The notes below the pieces were generated by a model, which saw nothing but the letters and a program-made list of their open reading frames with translations, did no database searches and had not been told where the DNA came from. A stretch of 64,000 nt of DNA, taken from positions 1 through 64,000 of the forward strand of contig NZ_JOHO01000030.1 in assembly GCF_000719705.1 (NCBI RefSeq). The letters are read 5' to 3'. The stretch comes from Streptomyces sp. NRRL S-350. Lineage in GTDB: Bacteria; Actinomycetota; Actinomycetes; Streptomycetales; Streptomycetaceae. A program made the position numbers and the translations under genes. Shown piece by piece: positions 1-8,687 of the stretch (positions are counted from its first letter, which is position 1; each line of letters begins with the position of its first letter).

Positions 1-90
1 GGCCGGGGTGGGGGCGGGGTGTGGGCCGGGTGGGGTTGACGGCGGGGTGGGCTCGGGTGGCTGACGCCCGGGTGCTGTCGCTCCGTCAAC

Positions 91-102
91 TACCGGTTGG
101 TA
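91..102. promoter_or_regulatory. possible operator upstream of ggt
   Basis: TACCGGTTGGTA has inverted TACC/GGTA arms and sits about 75 bases before the ggt start, in a gene-free leader. Its size and symmetry would suit a TetR- or GntR-type repressor. No -35/-10 pair can be assigned with confidence in bases 1-174. Confidence 0.22.
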
Positions 103-174
103 ATGACGTGGTGTGGTTGTCGGATCATCTCTCCTGTGGAACAACTGGGTTGACGTCGACCCAGGAGGACTCGG

Positions 175-1965
175 ATGAGGGCTCTGACCCGTCTCGTACC
201 ACCACTGCTGCTCACCACCGCGTTGGTCTGGTCCACTGCGCTGCCGGCCGGCGCGGCGGCCCCGCCGCCCAAGGCGCCCGAGGCGGTGGGCTGGGGCGGC
301 GCGGTGGCCACCGTCGACGCCGACGCCACCGCCGCCGGCATCGAGGTGCTGCGCAAGGGCGGCAACGCGGTGGACGCGGCGGTCGCCGCCGCAGCGGCCC
401 TCGGGGTCACCGAGCCGTACTCCTCCGGCATCGGCGGCGGCGGGTACTTCGTCTACTACGACCACGCCACCGGCCGGGTGCACACCATCGACGGCCGCGA
501 GACGGCGGGCCGCGGCGCCGACACCGGACTGTTCCTGGAGGACGGCAAGCCGCTGGCCTTCGCCGACGCCGTCACCAGCGGCCTGTCCGTCGGCGTCCCC
601 GGCACCCCGGCCACCTGGGACGCCGCACTGCGGCAGTGGGGCACCCGCTCGCTCGCCCGCAACCTCGAACCCGCCGAGCGGATCGCCGACGACGGCTTCG
701 TCGTGGACGGGACCTTCCGCAGCCAGACCGCCGACAACCAGGCCAGGTTCAAGGACTTCCCGGCCACCGCGAAGCTCTACCTGCCCGACGGCAAGCCCCC
801 CGAGGTCGGCACCGTCCTGCGCAACCCGGACCTCGCCGCCACCTACCGGCTGCTCGCCAAGGACGGCGTCAAGGCCTTCTACCAGGGCCCGTTGGCCCAG
901 GACATCGTCAACACCCTGCAGCACCCCCCGGTCGACCCGGCCTCCGGCCGCAACGCCCGCCCCGGCAAGGTCGACACCGCCGACCTCGCCGCCTACCGGG
1001 TCCGCGACCAGGCGCCCACCCACGTCTCCCACGGCGCCTACGACGTCTACTCGATGGCCCCCTCCAGCTCCGGCGGCACCACGGTCGGAGAGGCGCTCAA
1101 CATCCTGGAGGACGGCGGCGACGCCTCGACGTACAGCGACACGCAGTACTACCACCACTTCCTGGAGGCCTCCCGGATCGCCTTCGCCGACCGCAACCGC
1201 TGGGTCGGAGACCCGGCCGCCGTCGACGTCCCGACCAAGCAGCTGCTCTCCGAGCGCTACGCCGCCTCCCGGGCCTGCCTGATCAGCCCCGACCATGCCC
1301 TCACCAGCCCCCTCGCCCCCGGCGACCCGCGCCACCCGGCCGACTGCGCCGACACCGGCCGGACCCTCCCCGAGCCCTACGAGGGCCCCAACACCACGCA
1401 CCTGACGGTCGCCGACCGCTGGGGCAACATCGTCTCCTACACCCTGACCATCGAGCAGACCGGCGGCAGCGGCATCACCGTCCCCGGCCGGGGCTTCCTG
1501 CTCAACAACGAGCTCACCGACTTCGACTTCGCCCCGCTCGCCGCCGGCGTCCCCGACCCCAACCTGCCGGGCCCGGGCAAGCGGCCGCGCTCCTCGATGT
1601 CCCCGACCGTCGTACTGCGCGACGGCGAGCCGTTCCTCGCCACCGGCAGCCCCGGCGGCGCGACCATCATCACCACCACCCTGCAGGTGCTGCTCGGCCG
1701 CCTCGACCGGGGCCTGAGCCTGGAGCAGGCCATCGCCGCACCGCGCGCCAGCCAGCGCAACACCGCCACGACCCCGGCCGAGCCCGCCTTCCTGGCACTG
1801 CCCGAGCGAGCCGGGCTGGAGGCCCTCGGGCACAGCTTCACCAACGGCGGCGAGATCGGCGCCGCCACCGGCGTGGAACGGCTGCCGGACGGCCGCTGGG
1901 TGGCCGCCGCCGAACCCGTTCGGCGCGGCGGCGGTTCGGCGGCGGTGGTGCGGCCCGCGCGCTGA
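175..1965 (+). CDS. ggt: gamma-glutamyltransferase, secreted (glutathione hydrolase)
   Basis: This 596-residue secreted enzyme removes or transfers the gamma-glutamyl group of glutathione and related peptides. The start has an AGGAGG ribosome site at 163-168. Residues 1 to about 28 form a signal peptide with a hydrophobic core ending in AGAAA. The autoprocessing site is the TTH motif, where Thr407 should become the N-terminal nucleophile of the small subunit after self-cleavage. The downstream glycine-rich GSPGG near residue 500 matches the oxyanion-hole motif, and the length is normal for the family. It stands alone, with exonuclease III following about 125 bases later on the same strand. 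In actinomycetes that rely on mycothiol the usual physiological substrate is uncertain. Confidence 0.95.
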   Translation: MRALTRLVPPLLLTTALVWSTALPAGAAAPPPKAPEAVGWGGAVATVDADATAAGIEVLRKGGNAVDAAVAAAAALGVTEPYSSGIGGGGYFVYYDHATGRVHTIDGRETAGRGADTGLFLEDGKPLAFADAVTSGLSVGVPGTPATWDAALRQWGTRSLARNLEPAERIADDGFVVDGTFRSQTADNQARFKDFPATAKLYLPDGKPPEVGTVLRNPDLAATYRLLAKDGVKAFYQGPLAQDIVNTLQHPPVDPASGRNARPGKVDTADLAAYRVRDQAPTHVSHGAYDVYSMAPSSSGGTTVGEALNILEDGGDASTYSDTQYYHHFLEASRIAFADRNRWVGDPAAVDVPTKQLLSERYAASRACLISPDHALTSPLAPGDPRHPADCADTGRTLPEPYEGPNTTHLTVADRWGNIVSYTLTIEQTGGSGITVPGRGFLLNNELTDFDFAPLAAGVPDPNLPGPGKRPRSSMSPTVVLRDGEPFLATGSPGGATIITTTLQVLLGRLDRGLSLEQAIAAPRASQRNTATTPAEPAFLALPERAGLEALGHSFTNGGEIGAATGVERLPDGRWVAAAEPVRRGGGSAAVVRPAR

Positions 1966-2091
1966 CCGGTCCGGCGGCCGGGCGCCGGGGCCGTCCGGAT
2001 CGTCAGTGCCGGACGGTATGTTCGGGGTGGGCTCCTCCCGCGAGGGGTGGCCCACCCCGTCCGTACCGAACCACCGGGAAGGCCGCCCGCC

Positions 2092-2895
2092 GTGACCGTC
2101 CGCATCACCACCTGGAACATCAACTCCGTCACCGCGCGGCTGCCCAAGCTCCTGGAGTGGCTGGAGAGCGCCAAGCCCGACGTGCTCTGCCTGCAGGAAC
2201 TCAAGTGCGCGGCCGACGCCTTCCCGTACGACGAGGTCCGCGAGCTCGGCTACGAGACGGCCGCGCACGGCACCGGCCGTTGGAACGGCGTCGCCATCGT
2301 CTCCCGGCTCGGCCTGGAGGACGTCGTGCGCGGCCTGCCCGGCCAGCCCGGGTACCTCGCCGACGGCGCGCTGCTGCCGGACGTCGAGCCGCGCGCCATC
2401 GCCGCCACCTGCGGCCCGGTCCGGGTCTGGTCGGTCTACGTGCCCAACGGCCGCGAGGTCGGCCACACGCACTACCACTACAAGCTGGAGTGGCTGGAGG
2501 CGCTGCGCGCGGCCTCCGTCGAGGACGCCGCCGGCTCCCGCCCGTTCGCCGTCCTCGGGGACTTCAACATCGCCCCGACCGACGAGGACGTCTTCGACGT
2601 CGCCGCCTTCGAGGGCCTCACCCACGTCACCCCGCTCGAGCGCGCCGCGCTGGAGGCCCTCGGCGGGATCGGGCTGCAGGACGTCGTGCCGCGCCCGCTC
2701 AAGTACGACCGCCCCTACACCTACTGGGACTACCGCCAGCTCGCCTTCCCCAAGAACCGGGGCATGCGGATCGACCTCACCTACGCCAACAAGGCCTTCG
2801 CCGACGCCGTCACCGACAGCTACGTCGACCGGGAGGCCCGCAAGGGCAAGGGCACGTCGGACCACGCGCCGGTCGTGGTCGACCTCGACCTGTGA
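2092..2895 (+). CDS. xth: exodeoxyribonuclease III (AP endonuclease)
   Basis: This 267-residue member of the endonuclease/exonuclease/phosphatase family cuts DNA at abasic sites and trims 3' blocked ends in base excision repair. Visible active-site motifs are TWNINS at residues 7-12, LQELK with Glu36, GDFNIAP with Asp157 and Asn159, and TSDHAP with Asp257 and His258. The frame is open from a GTG at 2047, but the GTG at 2092 is preferred. It has GGAAGG about ten bases upstream, and it begins right before the conserved first strand. No operon partner is evident. Confidence 0.93.
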   Translation: MTVRITTWNINSVTARLPKLLEWLESAKPDVLCLQELKCAADAFPYDEVRELGYETAAHGTGRWNGVAIVSRLGLEDVVRGLPGQPGYLADGALLPDVEPRAIAATCGPVRVWSVYVPNGREVGHTHYHYKLEWLEALRAASVEDAAGSRPFAVLGDFNIAPTDEDVFDVAAFEGLTHVTPLERAALEALGGIGLQDVVPRPLKYDRPYTYWDYRQLAFPKNRGMRIDLTYANKAFADAVTDSYVDREARKGKGTSDHAPVVVDLDL

Positions 2896-3072
2896 GCACC
2901 CCGGAAGCCATGGGAGTGAGTCACCGTGCGTGACGGCCGGTAACTCGAACGGTCCTGAGCGCTGGCTGGGCGCACGACGCGTGCCTACCGTCGGTGAATG
3001 ACCGGGTGCGGTTGATCGACCACGTGGACATGGGAGTCCCCGGCCGCGCCCGAGAATCCCGGAGGTTCCGGC

Positions 3073-3660
3073 ATGCGCCGCACGCGTACGGCCGCCGCCG
3101 CCCTGATCGGCGCGACGGCACTGACCGGCCTGACGGCCCCCCTCGCTTCCGCCAGGGACGGCGCGGCCTCGGTCAGCCCGTCCCAGGCCGCACCGGGCCA
3201 GACCGTGACGGTCACGGTCTCCTGTGAGAAGTCGGACAAGCCCGAAGCCAAGACCATCACCGCCCGCTCCGCCGCCTTCGAGGGCGGGCCGGCGACCCTC
3301 ACCCTGGGCCCCGACGGCAAGCACGCCGGTTCCGCCCGCCTCAACTCCCAGCACAGCGGCGACAGCAAGATCGACGGCACCTGCCCGGACCGCGGCGCCT
3401 TCTCCACGACCGTGACGGTCGCCGGCGTCGCGGCCGCCACCCCCGACAAGGGCCTCGGCGGCTGGAGCGAGGCGGCGGGGGAGTGGGCCGGTTCGCTCGG
3501 GCAATCGGGAGCCGGCAGCCAGCAGGTCGCCCCGCACGGCGCCGTGAAGACCGGTCTCGGCGGCTCGGTCGCGGGCGATCCGGGGGAACTGGCCGGTGGC
3601 CTCGCGCTGGTCGCGGGCGGCCTCGGCGGATTCTGGCTGCTGCGGAGGCGCGGTGCCTGA
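3073..3660 (+). CDS. small secreted protein with C-terminal membrane anchor, function unknown
   Basis: This 195-residue protein starts at an ATG with GGAGG seven bases upstream. Residues 1 to about 27 form a signal peptide ending in ASA. The middle looks like a beta-rich extracellular domain, with a PGQTVTVTVSC strand and two cysteines that could pair. A glycine- and serine-rich linker leads to a hydrophobic stretch at about 172-190 followed by LLRRRGA. That is a sorting-signal-like tail, but no LPXTG or LAXTG motif is visible, so simple membrane anchoring is more likely than sortase attachment. Similar short exported proteins are common in streptomycetes; no function is inferred. Confidence 0.8.
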   Translation: MRRTRTAAAALIGATALTGLTAPLASARDGAASVSPSQAAPGQTVTVTVSCEKSDKPEAKTITARSAAFEGGPATLTLGPDGKHAGSARLNSQHSGDSKIDGTCPDRGAFSTTVTVAGVAAATPDKGLGGWSEAAGEWAGSLGQSGAGSQQVAPHGAVKTGLGGSVAGDPGELAGGLALVAGGLGGFWLLRRRGA

Positions 3661-3686
3661 CGGCCCCCGCCCCGCCGCGCCCCTGT

Positions 3687-3724
3687 GCCGCGCCGCCGGA
3701 TCCTGACGGGACCGGCGGCGCGGC
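3687..3724. terminator. bidirectional hairpin between convergent genes
   Basis: A perfect 13-bp stem (3687-3699 with 3712-3724) and a 12-base loop lie between the stop codons of the secreted protein and the lysoplasmalogenase-type gene. There is no T-run, as is usual for streptomycete hairpin terminators. Confidence 0.6.
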
Positions 3725-3730
3725 GGTGTG

Positions 3731-4498
3731 TCAGACGGTCCGGGGCACCGGGCCCGCCGGGCGCTCCGTCCGCGCGGCCCCGGCCTGCCGGGTGGCGCCG
3801 TCCTGCCGCAGGCGCCCGTCCTCGTGCGCGAGCATGCCGCCGGCCAGCAGGTACTGGGCCAGCACGTAGGTCGCCATGATCCAGAACTGATGCCCCGGAA
3901 GCTCCCGCCACTTGGCCAGCTTGGTGGCGATCAGCGTGTCGGAGAGCAGGAACAGCGCTCCGCCCAGCCCGGTCCGCAGGCCCAGCCCGGCCGAGGTCAC
4001 GGCCGTCGAGGCGAGCAGCAGGCTGTAGCCGGCCACCGGGATCCGCAGGTCCCCGAGGTCCGGCCAGAGCCGGCCTACCAGGGTCACCCAGGCCGTCGCG
4101 TACGCCGCCGCGACCACCAGGGCCCGTCGGCGGTCGGTGAGCGCGCCCCGGCGGACGAACATCGTGACGTAGCAGACGTGCGCCGCCGCGAAGGAGCCCA
4201 TGCCCGCGAGGAAGGCCGGATCGTTCTTCAGCTGGAGCAGCACGTCCCCGCCCGCGCTCAGCAGCAGCGCCGGCGCCAGCAGCTTCGGTGCCTCCCGCCC
4301 GGCCGCCCTGGCCGCCGCCACGCTGTGCGCGGCCAGCAGCGGCATCAGGGCCGGCTTGGTGGCGTTCTGCACCACGGAGGCACCGGACAGGATCGAGCCC
4401 AGATGCGCCGCCGAGGTGACCGCGAAGCCGCCCAGCAGGCCGCTGGCCGACCGCAGGCGCGCGCCGAGGACGGCGCGGGTGGTCGTACGGATACTCAT
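3731..4498 (-). CDS. YhhN/TMEM86 family membrane protein (lysoplasmalogenase type)
   Basis: This 255-residue integral membrane protein has about eight hydrophobic helices and short loops. The pattern of acidic residues in helices (SAGGDVLLQL and LLSDTLIA) is typical of the YhhN family, whose characterised members hydrolyse the vinyl-ether bond of lysoplasmalogens. The ATG at 4498 is chosen because a GGAGG lies about 12 bases upstream and the first transmembrane helix follows soon after. The frame stays open further upstream into low-complexity sequence that does not look genuine. It is divergent from the next gene, with about 250 bases between. The true substrate in this organism is unknown. 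Confidence 0.82.
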   Translation of the reverse strand: MSIRTTTRAVLGARLRSASGLLGGFAVTSAAHLGSILSGASVVQNATKPALMPLLAAHSVAAARAAGREAPKLLAPALLLSAGGDVLLQLKNDPAFLAGMGSFAAAHVCYVTMFVRRGALTDRRRALVVAAAYATAWVTLVGRLWPDLGDLRIPVAGYSLLLASTAVTSAGLGLRTGLGGALFLLSDTLIATKLAKWRELPGHQFWIMATYVLAQYLLAGGMLAHEDGRLRQDGATRQAGAARTERPAGPVPRTV

Positions 4499-4746
4499 GC
4501 TGCTGCGGCCTCCGGCGGTCGGACGATGGGGGATCGCACCGACCCTAAGGGAGCCGGACGGGCGGCGAAAGGCCGGGTTACCGGTGCGTAACCCGGGCGG
4601 GGCACGGCGGGTGACGACGTGGAGCCCGCAGGAGGGGGCCGGGAACGGAGGGCGGGCGGCCGGTTCGAGGGCTCCTGCGGAGACTTCCGCAGGAGGGCGG
4701 TTGCTGCCACCGGGTGACCCGGGCACCGTCTAGTCTGGATCCCGAC

Positions 4747-6543
4747 ATGGATCAGCAGGACTACGCGGTCGGCGCCACCCGGGTGGCCGCCGGCAGGCCG
4801 GACGGACGCACGGGCGGGGCGGGACGGGGAACCGCCGCCGCCGTCCTCGCCGTACGCGAAGCCGCTCCCTCCTGCGGTGCTGACGACCCGCAGGCCACCG
4901 GTGTCTCCAGCAGCGCCGCCCTTTCGCCCGACCCGGGGCTGCTCCGGCTGGCCCACTGGTTCGCCGCCGCCGCACCCGGCACCGCCGACGACCTCTGCGC
5001 CGCCTCCTTCGGCCTCTACCCCGCCCGCCACCTCGGCGCACCCGCCGCGCCCGCCGACCCCGACGTCAGCTGGTGGCACGGGCCCACCGTCCATGCCGCC
5101 GCGTCCCCGCGCCCGCGTGGGGCCCGCGAGTCGGGCGGCGAGGGCGGCCTGCGCCGTGCCCGCCGTGACGATTCCGCGCTGCCCGTCGTCCGCTCAGGTG
5201 CGAAGCCGGGCAGGCCCGGCAGGCACCGCAAGCCCGAGCGCATCCGCGTGATGCCGGAGGCGCCCGTCGACGCGTGGCCGCAGCCGCCGCAGGCCACGCA
5301 GGATCGTTCCGGCGAAGGCCTCCCCGTCGCGGAACTGCCCGTCGCGGGACTGCCCGTTGCGGAACTGCCCGGCGAGGAACTCCCCGTCGCGGAACGGCGG
5401 ATCGCCGCACGGCTGCTGCTCGCCCACCCGCTGGTCACCGCCTCCGGCCCGCACGCCGACGGCTTCCCCCTGATCCGCCGTCACCGCGCCTGGCTCGCCG
5501 AACGTTTCGACACCCTGCTCGGCTACCGGCTCGACGTGGGGCCCTGGCACGCCCGGCTCTGCAAGGCAGGCCTCGGTGCCGGCGCCGCCCGCCGTCTCGA
5601 ACACCCCGCCACCGGAACTCCGTTCACCCCGGGCGCCTACGCCCAACTCGCCCTCGCCCTGGCACTGTTGGTCGACGCCCCGGAGCGGCTCGGGTACCGG
5701 CGGCTGCTCGACGCCATGCGCACCGCCGCACCCGGCCTGGCCGCCGACCCGGGCGAGGTCGACATGGCGCTGGCCGCGCTGGCCGGGTGGCAGGTGCTCG
5801 GCGACCTGCCGGCCGACCCCGCCGACGACACCTTCGTCCTGACCGTGGACCGCGAACTCGCCCGCGCCGTCCCGGCCGGCCCGCCCGCCCTCGCCGCCGA
5901 CGCCGCCGACCTCATCCGCCGCGCATCCGAGGCCGAACCCGCCACCGCCGTACGCCGCCTGCTCGCCGAGACGCCCGCCGTCCTCACCGCCGACCTCCCC
6001 GAGAGCCACCGCGGCTGGCTGCACGAGCACCGGCTGAGCGGTCCGGCCGCGCTCGCCGAGTTCCTCGGCCTGGAGGTCGAGCTGCGGGCCGAAGGCGTCG
6101 CCCTGCTCGACCCGGCCGCCGAACTCACCGACCTCGCCCTCCCCGGCGCCGGCACCCTCGCCCAGGCCACCCAACTGCTGGTCGAGTGCCTGGTCGAGGA
6201 GGTCCGCCCGCTGCCCGGCGAGAGCGCCGACGGCGACGCCCCGATCCCGGACGCGCTGATAGACGGCGTCCTCGGCGACATCGCCGACGACTACGGCCTC
6301 CCGGCCCGCTACCTCTGCGACCGCACGGCCCTGCGCCGCGACGCCCTGGACCTGCTCCACCGCCTCGGCCTGATCACCCCCACCCCCCAGCCCAAGCGGC
6401 CCCCGACCTGGCACCTGCGTCCGCACGCCGCCCGCTTCGCCCCGGCCGCCGACCTCCGACCCACCCCCGGCACCGGCCGCCACTCCCGCCCCGTCCCGCC
6501 GGTCACCTCCCCGTCGGCCCCTCGCACCGAACAGCGGGCCTAG
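4747..6543 (+). CDS. fused TIGR02677 C-terminal remnant plus TIGR02678 (DUF2398) protein, orphan
   Basis: This protein is 598 residues from the ATG; a GTG at 4714 would add 11. A TAGTCT -10-like box at 4731-4736 lies about 11 bases before the ATG, so the message may be nearly leaderless. Residues 60-115 contain LLRLAHWF, FGLYPARHLG and SWW, which resemble the C-terminal end of TIGR02677 (DUF2397). A low-complexity linker with five VAELP-like repeats follows. Residues 214-570 (ERRIAARLLLAHPL, LIRRHRAWLAERF) resemble TIGR02678. These families normally belong to a four-gene TIGR02677-02680 cassette, related to Wadjet-type plasmid defence, whose SMC-like ATPase and TIGR02679 nuclease-like partner are absent here. 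Family assignment is from memory of motifs. It may be a relic or a repurposed subunit. Confidence 0.68.
   Translation: MDQQDYAVGATRVAAGRPDGRTGGAGRGTAAAVLAVREAAPSCGADDPQATGVSSSAALSPDPGLLRLAHWFAAAAPGTADDLCAASFGLYPARHLGAPAAPADPDVSWWHGPTVHAAASPRPRGARESGGEGGLRRARRDDSALPVVRSGAKPGRPGRHRKPERIRVMPEAPVDAWPQPPQATQDRSGEGLPVAELPVAGLPVAELPGEELPVAERRIAARLLLAHPLVTASGPHADGFPLIRRHRAWLAERFDTLLGYRLDVGPWHARLCKAGLGAGAARRLEHPATGTPFTPGAYAQLALALALLVDAPERLGYRRLLDAMRTAAPGLAADPGEVDMALAALAGWQVLGDLPADPADDTFVLTVDRELARAVPAGPPALAADAADLIRRASEAEPATAVRRLLAETPAVLTADLPESHRGWLHEHRLSGPAALAEFLGLEVELRAEGVALLDPAAELTDLALPGAGTLAQATQLLVECLVEEVRPLPGESADGDAPIPDALIDGVLGDIADDYGLPARYLCDRTALRRDALDLLHRLGLITPTPQPKRPPTWHLRPHAARFAPAADLRPTPGTGRHSRPVPPVTSPSAPRTEQRA
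5323..5397 (+). repeat. five 15-bp in-frame repeats (VAELP type)
   Basis: Five consecutive 15-base units close to CCCGTCGCGGAACTG encode a proline-rich pentapeptide linker between the two halves of the fused protein. Confidence 0.85.
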
Positions 6544-6683
6544 GGGAGGTCGCGGCCTCCGCGAACGCGGAAGCACCGCGTCCGCAGTGCGGGCCGGCGG
6601 TGCCGGGGCGGCGTGCCGGGGCGGTGATGCCGGGAGCGCGGTGGCGGGTGGTGGGGGCGCGGATGTGAGGCGGGTAGCGGCGG

Positions 6684-6863
6684 CTACTTGCTGGCGGTGA
6701 CGCCGGCGAGGGGCCCGTGATCGACGGTTTCCACGGTGGCGCCGACGCCCAGGGTGCCGAGGGCGATGGAGGCGAGGACGGCGGTGCAGGCGAGGAGGCG
6801 GCGGTGCCGCTGCGGGAGGGGGAAGCGCGGTTCCTGGTAAGGCGCCTGAGGGCTGGCGTTCAT
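6684..6863 (-). CDS. small single-pass membrane protein, unknown
   Basis: This 59-residue frame starts MNASPQAPYQEP. It has an RHRR cluster followed by one hydrophobic helix (about 26-45) and a short polar C-terminus, so an N-in single-pass protein is likely. No good ribosome site precedes the ATG at 6863; the upstream bases read as an anti-Shine-Dalgarno sequence. The start is therefore uncertain. The frame continues upstream, but the extra sequence is arginine-proline noise. No function can be proposed. Confidence 0.48.
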   Translation of the reverse strand: MNASPQAPYQEPRFPLPQRHRRLLACTAVLASIALGTLGVGATVETVDHGPLAGVTASK

Positions 6864-6943
6864 GACAGGGAGGTTTCCAGGGCGGCGTGAACGGTCGGTA
6901 CGCGCGGGTGAAGTCCGGACGGGGGTTGGGCGTCGGTTGGCCG

Positions 6944-6976
6944 CATACGCCCCACCCGCCCGGAGTGGGGCGTATG
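6944..6976. other. 12-bp inverted repeat in the 520-base gap 6864-7382
   Basis: CATACGCCCCAC and its exact complement are separated by nine bases. The element lies about 80 bases upstream of the small membrane protein gene and 400 bases before the molybdoenzyme, so it could be an operator or a transcript hairpin. Apart from this and the 12-bp repeats at 7055-7102, nothing recognisable fills the gap. The open frames across it are high-GC shadows. Confidence 0.5.
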
Positions 6977-7054
6977 AGCTGGTCAGCGCCGTGTGCTCGG
7001 ATCGCCGACAGTGATCCGGACAGCCATCCGGGCATCTTCCCGAGGGCGAAGCCG

Positions 7055-7102
7055 GACAGCGACCCGGACAGCGACCCGGACAGCGACCCGGACGGCGTCC
7101 CG
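7055..7102. repeat. 12-bp tandem repeat, four units
   Basis: Three exact copies of GACAGCGACCCG and a fourth degenerate copy lie in the non-coding stretch upstream of the molybdoenzyme gene. Confidence 0.85.
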
Positions 7103-7382
7103 CAGGCCGCGCGGCCTGCGGAAGCGGGACGGGCCGGCGGCCGTGCCAGTGGGGCGGCCAGGGGGCGGGGAACGGCCGAAACGACGCGCCGCCGGTCCGG
7201 GGCCGGGTGTGCGACGGGTGGCGGGGGTCACAGCGCGCGGCGGAGCCCCTACGCTGGGACGGTGGGATGCCGTTCGAACACCGCACGAACGAATCTCCGC
7301 CGCCGGGGTGCCCACCGTGCCCGGGTCGGCCGCGCCGGCGTCACCCCGGGCCGGGCGGTCGCCGAGGAGGTGCCCAGGCTCC

Positions 7383-8675
7383 ATGTCAGGAAACGTCACG
7401 TCCGGAAACGTCACGTCCGGAAACGTCACGCCCGGAACCGTCACGTCCGGGAACGTCACGCTCGGAACCGTCACGCCCGGAACCGTCACGTCCGGCAACG
7501 TCACGCTCGGAGGCAGCACGCCTGCGATCCCCCCGTCCGGGATCCCCACGTCCGCCGGCGCCCCGCCGGGGATCGTCAAGCCGCTGCCCGTCGAGTGGTT
7601 CGTCCCGCACGGCACCAACGCCGAGATGCGCTGGGACGCACTGCGCGACGCCGACGGCGCGTCCGTCGTCGGTCGCCACGTGCCGGTGGAGCGGTTCTTC
7701 GTCCGCAACCACACCAGCACGCCGCTGATCGACCCCGACACCTGGCGGCTGAGGCTGTTCGGCAGCGGCCTGCGCGGCGCGCCGACGCCGGAGCGGCCGG
7801 TGGAGTTCGACCTGGCCGCCCTCCGGGCGCTGCCCGCGACCCGGATCAGCGCGGTGATCGAGTGCGCGGGCAACGGCCGCGACTACTTCCGCCGCCAGCA
7901 GGGCCAGTGCGTCCCGGGCACGCCGTGGGCGCTCGGCGGGATCGGTTCGGCCCGCTGGCGGGGCGTGCGGCTGGCCAAAGTGCTGCGCGCGGCCGGACTG
8001 ACCGGCGGGGCGGTCGACGTGCTGCCGACCGGCCTCGACGCGGACTACGTGGTCGACGGGGTCAACCACGGCCCGGTCCGCCGGCCCCTGCCGCTCGCCA
8101 AGGCGCTGGACGACGCGCTGCTCGCCTACGAGATGAACGACGAGCCGCTGACCCCCGACCACGGCGCGCCGCTGCGGCTGGTGGTGCCCGGCTGGGTGGG
8201 CATCGCCTCGATCAAGTGGGTCGGCACCATCGAGGTGGCCGACCACCCGCTCCACTCGCCCTGGAACACCGACTTCTACCGGATGTTCGGCCCGGACCAC
8301 CCGCCGGGCGGCGGCGCGCCGCTCACCGTCCAGGTGGTCCGCAGCGCCTTCGAGCTGGCCCCGGACGCGGTGCTGGAGGCCGGCCGCGTCCACCGGCTGC
8401 ACGGGCGCTCGTGGTCCGGCGCGGCGGCGGTGCGCCGGGTCGACGTGAGCTCCGACGGCGGCCGGACGTGGCGGCGCGCCGAACTGCACGGCGGGTCGCA
8501 CGCCGACGACTGGACGCGCTGGAGCGTCGACTGGCGCCCCGAGCGGCCCGGCCGGTACGAGCTGCGCGCCCGCGCGACGGACCGCCGGGGCAACACCCAG
8601 CCCGAGCGGGAGGCGTTCAACCGGGAGGGCTACCTGTTCGGTGCGGTGGTGGCCCACCCGGTGACGGTGGTCTGA
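7383..8675 (+). CDS. sulfite-oxidase-fold molybdopterin oxidoreductase
   Basis: This 430-residue protein starts at an ATG with GAGGAGG at 7364-7370. Residues 2 to about 46 are nine SGNVT-like pentapeptide repeats and a proline-rich tail with no signal peptide, so it is probably cytoplasmic. The molybdopterin-binding domain runs from about 60 to 300. IECAGNG contains Cys161, the expected molybdenum ligand. FFVRNH and the IKWVGTIEV strand are typical of the family. A Mo-co dimerisation domain follows to the end (SSDGGRTW, SVDWRP). No haem or cytochrome partner is adjacent, so the electron acceptor and substrate (sulfite or another S-oxide) are unknown. The gene converges on the TetR gene with only 12 bases between stops. 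Confidence 0.88.
   Translation: MSGNVTSGNVTSGNVTPGTVTSGNVTLGTVTPGTVTSGNVTLGGSTPAIPPSGIPTSAGAPPGIVKPLPVEWFVPHGTNAEMRWDALRDADGASVVGRHVPVERFFVRNHTSTPLIDPDTWRLRLFGSGLRGAPTPERPVEFDLAALRALPATRISAVIECAGNGRDYFRRQQGQCVPGTPWALGGIGSARWRGVRLAKVLRAAGLTGGAVDVLPTGLDADYVVDGVNHGPVRRPLPLAKALDDALLAYEMNDEPLTPDHGAPLRLVVPGWVGIASIKWVGTIEVADHPLHSPWNTDFYRMFGPDHPPGGGAPLTVQVVRSAFELAPDAVLEAGRVHRLHGRSWSGAAAVRRVDVSSDGGRTWRRAELHGGSHADDWTRWSVDWRPERPGRYELRARATDRRGNTQPEREAFNREGYLFGAVVAHPVTVV
7386..7520 (+). repeat. nine 15-bp in-frame repeats encoding SGNVT-type pentapeptides
   Basis: Nine adjacent 15-base units close to TCCGGAAACGTCACG start one codon after the molybdoenzyme ATG. The unit boundaries keep frame, so gain or loss of a copy would only change tail length. 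Confidence 0.92.
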
Positions 8676-8687
8676 GCCCGCCCGGGT

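Noticed and set aside
21..2933. A 970-codon open frame over ggt and xth
   Set aside because: It is a high-GC shadow frame of Arg/Pro/Gly-rich composition; both genes are unmistakable in other frames.
3073..3660. Sortase-anchored surface protein
   Set aside because: The hydrophobic helix and Arg tail are present but no LPXTG or LAXTG motif precedes them.
4714..4746. GTG at 4714 as start of the TIGR02677/02678 fusion
   Set aside because: AGGAGG lies 17 bases upstream, which is too far, and a -10-like box falls between this GTG and the ATG at 4747. It is kept only as an alternative.
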